NCBI GenBank assembly: GCA_964495085.1
Contig: CAZBUK010000031.1
Location: 1 to 39,461, forward strand
Direction: 5' to 3'
Source of the DNA: CAZBUK01 sp964495085
GTDB lineage: Bacteria > Bacteroidota > Ignavibacteria > T3Sed10-11
DNA length: 39,461 bases
This document shows, one piece after another, positions 34,531 through 39,461 of the stretch (positions within the stretch are counted from its first letter, which is position 1; each line of letters starts with the position of its first letter). Made by a program: the position numbers and the translations under genes. The notes below the pieces were generated by a model. The model was given only the letters and a program-made list of their open reading frames with translations, was not told the DNA's origin and did not search any database.

Positions 34531-34962
34531 TTAATCTTCATCGCCGCGTCTGCTTTTCTTTACTAGCCCTCTCTTTTTCTTGACGGCCAGCCGCTGTTCG
34601 TTCGATAAGGGTCCGGGTTTCGTCGGTATTCTCTTTTTTCTTGTCTTCAATGCCTGTGCGAGAAGTGCTGAAATCCGCTGCAGTGCCAGGATACGGTTTT
34701 CGCGCTGGCTCCTGGTATCCTGCGCATCGACTTTCAGGATGCCGCGGGTATCTATCCGCGACGATAACTTAGACAGGATTCGTTCTTTTTGCTCCGCGGA
34801 AAGGGATGGCGAGCCCGATACATCGAAACTGACCTCGACGCGCGTTTCGGTCTTATTGACGTGTTGTCCCCCCGGCCCGCCGCTTTTCGAAAATCTGAAC
34901 GAAAACTCGCGGATAGGAATGACGACATTCCCGGTGATCTCTACTAATTTTCCGTCTGCCAT
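34531..34962 (-). CDS. arfB: Peptidyl-tRNA hydrolase ArfB (ribosome rescue factor, YaeJ-type)
   Basis: 143 residues, typical for ArfB (about 140). The release-factor GGQ loop is present as SGGPGGQHVNKTETRVEV. The C-terminus is a long basic tail (LAVKKKRGLVKKSRRG), which in the studied enzyme enters the empty mRNA channel of stalled ribosomes. It frees nascent chains on ribosomes lacking a stop codon. There is no codon-recognition domain, which separates it from RF1/RF2. It is probably transcribed on its own after the strong terminator of the upstream inositol operon. Confidence 0.94.
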   Translation of the reverse strand: MADGKLVEITGNVVIPIREFSFRFSKSGGPGGQHVNKTETRVEVSFDVSGSPSLSAEQKERILSKLSSRIDTRGILKVDAQDTRSQRENRILALQRISALLAQALKTRKKRIPTKPGPLSNEQRLAVKKKRGLVKKSRRGDED

Positions 34963-34971
34963 ATCGATAGA

Positions 34972-35011
34972 ATAAAAAAGGCGATGCCGCCCGGATACAG
35001 CGGCACCGCCT
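34972..35011 (-). terminator. Intrinsic terminator of the inositol phosphate synthase operon
   Basis: Read on the minus strand, a 12-bp stem (35011-35000 with 34990-34979, one G-U-type mismatch) and a 9-base loop are followed by a six-T run and ATT. It starts 21 bases after the ino1 stop and lies before the arfB start. Confidence 0.88.
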
Positions 35012-35032
35012 GCCGACGTATAACCGGTTTAC

Positions 35033-36346
35033 CTACTCCTCATAGTACTCAAGTCCGAGATGGGTAATCAACTCCTCGCCCACGAGGTACCTGAGCGTGT
35101 TTTTCAGTTTGCTCTGCTGGATAAAGAGGTCATGCTCGGGGTAGACCTCGGGGGCGTGCATCGGACTCTTAAAGTAAAATGAGAGCCACTCCTGTATTCC
35201 CTTCATTCCCGCCCGCTGCGCGAGATCGATAAAGAGAACCAGGTCCAGAACTATCGGCGCGGCTAGGATCGAATCCCTGCAGAGAAAGTCGATCTTGATC
35301 TGCATCGGATAGCCGAGCCAGCCGAAGATATCGATATTATCCCATCCCTCTTTATTGTCGCCCCGGGGGGGATAGTAATTTATTCTGACTTTGTGATAGA
35401 ACTTCTTGTACAATTCGGGATAGAGTTCCGGCTGCAGGATGTGCTCGAGGACAGAGAGCTTGCTCTCTTCCTTCGTTTTAAATGAAAAGGGATCGTCGAG
35501 AACTTCGCCGTCGCGGTTTCCCAGAATGTTGGTGGAGAACCATCCCTGGAGCCCCAGCATCCGCGCTTTCAGCATCGGAGCGATAACGGTTTTAATGAGC
35601 GTCTGTCCCGTCTTGTAATCCTTTCCGGCGATGGGGATGTTCCGCTCCTTTGCCAGGGATATCATCGCGGGGATGTCTACCGTCAGATTGGGAGCGCCGT
35701 TGACGAACGGTACCGCTTCGTTGAGGGCGGCATATGCGTATATCATGCTCGGCGTAATGTTGACGTCGTTCTCGATCAGTCCGTGCTCGAACGATTCCAC
35801 GGTATCATGTACCGGATTATGGCCCATAAAAATTTCGGTACTGCCGCACCAGATCATGACGAGGCGTTCGGCCCCGGATTGTTCCTTGAATTTCCGGATA
35901 TCTGCACGAAGCTGCTCCGCAAACTCCATTTTGGTCGTACCGGTCTTGACATGTGTGCCGTTCAAACGTTTCACATAGTACTGGTCGAAAACCGCTTTCA
36001 TAGGCTTGATGTTGCTGAGTTCTTCCTTCACATCGTCGAGGTGGCGTTGTTCGAGCACCGCGGACGTCATTGCCGCCTCGTAGAGATTTTGATCGTAGAT
36101 GTCCCATCCACCGATCACGAGGTCTTCGGGTTTGGCGAGAGGAATGAGCTCTTTGATCATGGGAACGCGTTTATCCGAACGTTTCCCCAGACGGATCGTA
36201 CCCATCTGTGTGAGCGAGCCGATCGGTTCGCCCTTTCCTTTCAAAATCGAATAAAGCCCCGCGATAAATGTGGTGGCGACTGCTCCGTTTATTCCGACCA
36301 CGAGGACGCCGAGTTTGCCCTGTGCCGGTTTAATTTGATGACTCAT
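35033..36346 (-). CDS. ino1: Myo-inositol-1-phosphate synthase
   Basis: 437 residues. An N-terminal Rossmann fold (GVLVVGINGAVATTFIAG) is followed by VIGGWDIYDQNLYEAA, the family region GKDYKTGQTLIKTVIAP, NILGNRDGEVLDDPFSFKTK and IKIDFLCRDSILAAPIVLDL. The enzyme converts glucose-6-phosphate to 1L-myo-inositol-1-phosphate with bound NAD+. Length and motifs fit the archaeal/bacterial form. It overlaps the upstream phosphatidyltransferase gene by 4 bases (ATGA), so both are made together; the pair suggests inositol phospholipid production. A strong terminator follows. Confidence 0.95.
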   Translation of the reverse strand: MSHQIKPAQGKLGVLVVGINGAVATTFIAGLYSILKGKGEPIGSLTQMGTIRLGKRSDKRVPMIKELIPLAKPEDLVIGGWDIYDQNLYEAAMTSAVLEQRHLDDVKEELSNIKPMKAVFDQYYVKRLNGTHVKTGTTKMEFAEQLRADIRKFKEQSGAERLVMIWCGSTEIFMGHNPVHDTVESFEHGLIENDVNITPSMIYAYAALNEAVPFVNGAPNLTVDIPAMISLAKERNIPIAGKDYKTGQTLIKTVIAPMLKARMLGLQGWFSTNILGNRDGEVLDDPFSFKTKEESKLSVLEHILQPELYPELYKKFYHKVRINYYPPRGDNKEGWDNIDIFGWLGYPMQIKIDFLCRDSILAAPIVLDLVLFIDLAQRAGMKGIQEWLSFYFKSPMHAPEVYPEHDLFIQQSKLKNTLRYLVGEELITHLGLEYYEE

Positions 36347-37086
36347 TGTTTCTCTTCTCCTAGAACTTCTGATTGTGACGGCTTATGCACCGGTGGATTA
36401 TATTTCTGAATGACAGCTTCCGATCTGGTTTGTTTCCATACATCTCTGACGCGTTGTATAACGGTTAATTGGGAAAAAATTGCAATAAACCCTATCGCGA
36501 GGGTGATGGGCATCGGAGGATACGCATAGTACAGATCGAATGGTATGATCCGAAGCAGGAAAAGGACGATCTGATCGAACGGCTGCGGGAAAAAGCTCAG
36601 GAGCGCTCCGGCGCCGAGAATTACAATACGCTCGCCCCGCCTTAACCATCCGACATTGCAGGTAAATCCGTGCGATTCCGCCCTCGCCCTGACGTAGCTT
36701 ATCATGATCGATCCGCTCGCGGCTATGACCACCATGAGCGAGGCGACGTTCATATTGCGGAACACGAAGTAATACCCGAGTCCCGTATACATCGCAATCT
36801 CGGCGAACCGGTCGAGCGTCGAATCGTACAATGCCCCGAACTTCGACACACGGTTGGTTAAACGGGCAAGTTTTCCGTCTATCATATCGAGAACGCCGCC
36901 AAGGAGGATAAAGACGCCTCCGAGTACGAATTCTCCGTAGGCGAGAAGAAAAGCGGCGATGATGCTTGGAACGACGCCGATCGTCGAAATCATATTCGGC
37001 GAAAGGTGTAAGAATTGCACCGATTTAACAAGCGGCGTCAGGGTCGCGTTGAACGCATTCTCGACCGATTTCGGTATGAGTCCCAT
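36343..37086 (-). CDS. CDP-alcohol phosphatidyltransferase, probable phosphatidylinositol-phosphate synthase
   Basis: 247 residues with several membrane helices. The family motif DG-X2-AR-X8-G-X3-D-X3-D is complete in DMIDGKLARLTNRVSKFG followed by ALYDSTLDRF, around residues 67-97. These inner-membrane enzymes join a phosphatidyl group from CDP-diacylglycerol to an alcohol. Coupling to inositol-1-phosphate synthase makes inositol phosphate the likely acceptor, as in actinobacterial PIP synthase; this is context-based. The C-terminal ~25 residues (QKYNPPVHKPSQSEVLGEEK) are hydrophilic and probably disordered. Confidence 0.9.
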   Translation of the reverse strand: MGLIPKSVENAFNATLTPLVKSVQFLHLSPNMISTIGVVPSIIAAFLLAYGEFVLGGVFILLGGVLDMIDGKLARLTNRVSKFGALYDSTLDRFAEIAMYTGLGYYFVFRNMNVASLMVVIAASGSIMISYVRARAESHGFTCNVGWLRRGERIVILGAGALLSFFPQPFDQIVLFLLRIIPFDLYYAYPPMPITLAIGFIAIFSQLTVIQRVRDVWKQTRSEAVIQKYNPPVHKPSQSEVLGEEKQ

Positions 37087-37148
37087 TGACGGTATCGTTT
37101 CTTAATGTTCTGCAGAGTGGAAAAGTATGCGGGGTAAGCAGTGGATGA

Positions 37149-37168
37149 ATCGGAGGTAAGACTCCGAT
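37149..37168. repeat. Perfect 7-bp hairpin in the leader of the inositol operon
   Basis: ATCGGAG (37149-37155) and CTCCGAT (37162-37168) have a 6-base loop. There is no U-run on either strand, so this is more like an operator or RNA leader element than a terminator. It lies 63 bases before the phosphatidyltransferase start. Confidence 0.4.
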
Positions 37169-37258
37169 ATATTCAATTCGCTCCGATTACTCCCTCTGTT
37201 GTTATGCTGCACATGTACGAACTGAAAAATATGCTCTTTTCTCCAGAATAGCAAGTAT

Positions 37259-37305
37259 AAAAAAACCGCGCGATGGATTCCCGGAGAGGGATCACATCGT
37301 GCGGT
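37259..37305 (-). terminator. Intrinsic terminator of the His-rich lipoprotein gene
   Basis: On the minus strand an 11-bp stem (37305-37295 with 37275-37265, one G-U) has an inner GGGA/TCCC extension and is followed by seven T. It begins 35 bases after the lipoprotein stop. Confidence 0.88.
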
Positions 37306-37339
37306 CGTATACATCCGCCGGTTCCGGTTTTGCCCGGTA

Positions 37340-37915
37340 TTAGAGGTCGTCAGACGCGCCGTTCATATTGAATACGGCCTTAAACCGCGGCTCGTCATGG
37401 CGTTCAAGGTAATAAACGAAATGGCCTGCTTCCAAGTCCACCTCCATCATCCAAACGTTGGTTGCGGCATCCGGAATGGTCTCTTTCGTGAAATCGTCGG
37501 CGGGGAAATACTGTGCATACGGCGTTCCTTCCGGATTGGCCCAGCCGCCGTACATCGTCGTATCTTCAGGCGTGCCGTCCCCGTGCCGGTGATCGTGCTT
37601 CAGGAGAAGTCCGTCGTCATGCAGAGTCAACACCCACGTACGTGAGCTGTCGTCGTTTACGTAAAAGGGTATTCTTATTTCGGTATCGGAACACGAGGCA
37701 ATGTGCATATGCAGACTCGCCCCCGCAAGCGGATGATCGGGAGTGAGTGTAAATTCACTGTGGCCGTCGAATTGCTGTCCGCATAGCTCCTTTACATTAT
37801 TGAAGAAGCTTACATAGGCAGGCTCCTCGACGTCTCCACGTCCGCATCCGGCGAGGATCAGTCCGGCGAGAACCGCCGCGGATAACACTAAGAAATATCG
37901 ATTTGATCTGAGCAT
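37340..37915 (-). CDS. Small lipoprotein of unknown function, His-rich
   Basis: 191 residues from the ATG at 37915. The upstream in-frame extension (to 38122) lacks family character and would bury a clear lipoprotein signal, MLRSNRYFLVLSAAVLAG with lipobox LAGC (Cys24). A promoter at 38009-38037 also lies inside that extension, supporting the shorter form. The mature part is rich in His and acidic residues (LLKHDHRHGDGTPEDTTMYG, LHMHIASC) and has beta-type strands (THYFVYYLERHD-like region near the end). I do not recognise the family. Metal binding is possible but unsupported beyond composition. It is a single-gene unit with promoter and terminator. Confidence 0.82.
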   Translation of the reverse strand: MLRSNRYFLVLSAAVLAGLILAGCGRGDVEEPAYVSFFNNVKELCGQQFDGHSEFTLTPDHPLAGASLHMHIASCSDTEIRIPFYVNDDSSRTWVLTLHDDGLLLKHDHRHGDGTPEDTTMYGGWANPEGTPYAQYFPADDFTKETIPDAATNVWMMEVDLEAGHFVYYLERHDEPRFKAVFNMNGASDDL

Positions 37916-38008
37916 GGCATATTCATCCTTTCTGTTAATTCTTCGATTTCGAGATCGGTGTAACGAGGATGTGAGATGTGCGTAACCGAGGTGAAATCTA
38001 TAGTATAA

Positions 38009-38037
38009 ACAATACGGAATTTGAGACGGAGTGTCAA
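38009..38037 (-). promoter_or_regulatory. Sigma-70-like promoter of the His-rich lipoprotein gene
   Basis: On the minus strand, a perfect -35 TTGACA (38037-38032), a 17-base spacer, and -10 TATTGT (38014-38009). Transcription would start near 38002, giving a leader of about 85 bases with AAAGGA before the ATG. This differs in type from the atpDC promoter. Confidence 0.55.
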
Positions 38038-38156
38038 GTAAAACCGTACGAGCAGGTCCGGATAGTTCAGCATTTCGCAAGATCGTCTCCGAGGAGCGAA
38101 GATTGAAAAATAGCCGCAGCAATCCGCATTGCGCAGATCGGTATTCCCGTCTTCCC

Positions 38157-39308
38157 TTAAATCAGATACGTCCCGTTTTTCATAATCTCCTCCCGCTCAT
38201 CGCCGGGATAGACGAGTATCGCTGATGTGACCGTTATTCCCGGCTGGAGCGAAGGAACGTAGACGTAGTCCTGATGCACGATATTCTTCGGATTATGGAA
38301 CGACGTGGGTCCGGTGATGCCGCCGAAATGTTCGCTCCGGCCGAATGCAATATGCAGTCCCAGTTTTTCATCGAGGAGGACGCTACCCGTCGCTTCTATC
38401 CCGAAAGCATCGAGTATTCCGAGTCCCAGTTCGGCAATATTTCCCCGCGCCGGTTCCTCATCGATTAGAATTCTGGTTTGCTCCGCCTCCGGTCCGTCGC
38501 CAAGAATTCCGGTGGTGCGGTTCTTCTCGATACGGAAGACGAGCAGCTCGCGGCCGAAACGGACGGGAAGGAGGCCATTGCTTCGGCTGGGATCGTTTTC
38601 GCGTTCGCCTTCGTACGGGACGATATAAGCTTCTCCCGACGGTAGATTGCCGGCTGTCCCCGGCTCGTGTATGAGTCCTGAGCTGGCATGCGCGGTGCGG
38701 TAACGCAGATCGAGCGTGAGCCTGTACAATGTATCATCAGCGGTGAACGTCAGTTCAGCTGCGATCGCCCGGTCGAGTCTCTCCTTAAGAATCATCACGC
38801 GACGGTGAACCTGCAGATAATCGACTCCTAAAGCGGGGAGCATTTCTTCTTTAAATCCGGGCATCGTTGCAGCCCGGAAGCCGTATCTTTTCGCAAGTAT
38901 CTTGAGCGGGGCGGTGGCGGATAGTTCAGTTGCCGCGATGACGATTGACGATTTCGCGAGCAGGACATCCCGATCCTGGGGGCGGCAATGGCGAGAAAGT
39001 GAGGCTGCATCTGCCGGCTCGGGTATTGTGTCGGCTATATAGAATGTTTCGGGGAGATCGGCATTGTTGCTTTCGACGCTCTCATACAAAACAAGCATGA
39101 CCTTGTCGAAACCCAGAGTCGACCGGTTGTCCAGCAGTTGTTTGTACCAACTCTCCACCATCCCGCGCCGCTTTCTCCAGACTTCATTATCCGGCCGTTG
39201 CATGGTAGGTATGTCCGTAATCAGCGTGAGGATCCGGTCGTTGACACCGGGCTTAAAAACGGTGTCGATCAATTCTATCAGTTGCGTGTTATCAAGGGCG
39301 GTAACCAT
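38157..39308 (-). CDS. M29 (thermophilic aminopeptidase)-like metallohydrolase
   Basis: 383 residues; GGAG lies six bases before the ATG at 39308. The C-terminal half resembles the M29 aminopeptidase family: NLPSGEAYIVPYEG (Glu ligand), LDEKLGLHIAFGRSEHFGG (Glu and nearby His) and HNPKNIVHQDYVYV (HxD ligand pair), in the right order. The N-terminal ~180 residues (ILTLITDIPTMQRPDNEVW, SIVIAATELSATAPLK) match the alpha/beta domain of that family loosely. M29 also contains non-peptidases such as NicX-type dioxygenases, so peptidase activity is only a fair guess. No signal peptide is present, so it is cytosolic. It is monocistronic in view. Confidence 0.72.
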   Translation of the reverse strand: MVTALDNTQLIELIDTVFKPGVNDRILTLITDIPTMQRPDNEVWRKRRGMVESWYKQLLDNRSTLGFDKVMLVLYESVESNNADLPETFYIADTIPEPADAASLSRHCRPQDRDVLLAKSSIVIAATELSATAPLKILAKRYGFRAATMPGFKEEMLPALGVDYLQVHRRVMILKERLDRAIAAELTFTADDTLYRLTLDLRYRTAHASSGLIHEPGTAGNLPSGEAYIVPYEGERENDPSRSNGLLPVRFGRELLVFRIEKNRTTGILGDGPEAEQTRILIDEEPARGNIAELGLGILDAFGIEATGSVLLDEKLGLHIAFGRSEHFGGITGPTSFHNPKNIVHQDYVYVPSLQPGITVTSAILVYPGDEREEIMKNGTYLI

Positions 39309-39393
39309 AAATTCTCCGTTTATCTGTATGAATAGAAAATACTTAAATCTTGGTAAAATGTCAGGCTTCGGCGGCGGTCAATTTAGCGGAGTA

Positions 39394-39411
39394 AGCCCCC
39401 GAGCGGGGGCT
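39394..39411. repeat. GC-rich hairpin near the window end
   Basis: AGCCCCC-GAGC-GGGGGCT is a perfect 7-bp stem with a 4-base loop. No U-run follows on either strand, so terminator function is doubtful. It stands alone in the 153 bases upstream of the M29-like gene. Confidence 0.45.
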
Positions 39412-39461
39412 GCATACCGAGCTTCGAATGTTATTATTAAAATATTTGGTGAGTCTGCGAG

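Noticed and set aside
37916..38122. N-terminal extension of the His-rich lipoprotein
   Set aside because: It would bury the lipobox signal and contains the likely promoter.
1..39461. tRNA or rRNA genes
   Set aside because: I looked for T-loop-like GGTTCGAATCC sequences with paired arms and for rRNA landmarks. The few GTTCGAA matches lie inside coding genes without cloverleaf context.

Overview
The window looks like a draft (probably metagenome-assembled) chromosome segment from a bacterium of the Bacteroidota/Chlorobi/Ignavibacteria-type (FCB) lineages. The evidence for this is: a C-terminal type IX secretion sorting domain with the NYPNPFNP signature on a large amylase; a GWxTD-type secreted protein; F1-ATPase beta and epsilon genes standing alone as an atpDC pair; a promoter of the Bacteroidota -33/-7 form (TTTG, then TAnnTTTG) in front of that pair; and lipid A and core-glycan genes showing a Gram-negative envelope. 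The exact phylum cannot be fixed from sequence reading alone. A run of exactly 100 N (3905-4004) is a scaffolding gap. No rRNA, tRNA, CRISPR array or prophage was seen.

Left third (1-11629, all +): an alpha-glucan utilisation cluster. It contains the 3' end of a GH13 neopullulanase/cyclomaltodextrinase-like enzyme, a 1012-residue secreted GH13 amylase with a T9SS tail, a GH57 enzyme (apparently signal peptide + CBM48-like + GH57 + CBM20-like, broken by the N gap), a MalE-type lipoprotein with MalF- and MalG-type permeases, a secreted DUF4412-like protein and a GH13 lipoprotein amylase. Extracellular and surface enzymes would cut starch-like polymers, and MalEFG would import the oligomers. No MalK-type ATPase and no LacI/MalT-type regulator lies in view. 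A glycogen/maltodextrin phosphorylase sits further right (23635-25779, -).

Middle (11681-22023, +): a YjbQ-family protein, a GWxTD-domain protein, then a tight run of a lipid A acyltransferase, three GT4 glycosyltransferases and a GT9 heptosyltransferase-like enzyme (LOS/LPS synthesis), a glyoxylate/hydroxypyruvate reductase-type dehydrogenase, and atpD-atpC.

Right part (22072-39461): a minus-strand run of alpha-glucan phosphorylase, methylglyoxal synthase and a tocopherol-cyclase-like protein; a cold-shock protein with terminator; a radical SAM protein with a CX4CX2C cluster motif; glutamine synthetase; a glycerate kinase overlapping glnA tail to tail; and an EVE-domain protein. A gene-poor, AT-richer stretch (30963-31744) carries four copies of a short palindromic repeat. 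After it come a DUF3267 membrane protein, a DUF1460 amidase-like protein, an M19 dipeptidase, ArfB, an inositol-phosphate synthase/CDP-alcohol phosphatidyltransferase pair (inositol phospholipid synthesis) with a clear terminator, a His-rich lipoprotein with its own promoter and terminator, and an M29-aminopeptidase-like protein.

I saw no clearly new multi-gene defence or mobile system. The most unusual items are the palindromic repeat cluster, the tocopherol-cyclase-like gene coupled to methylglyoxal synthase, the inositol-lipid operon, and the multi-enzyme starch locus.
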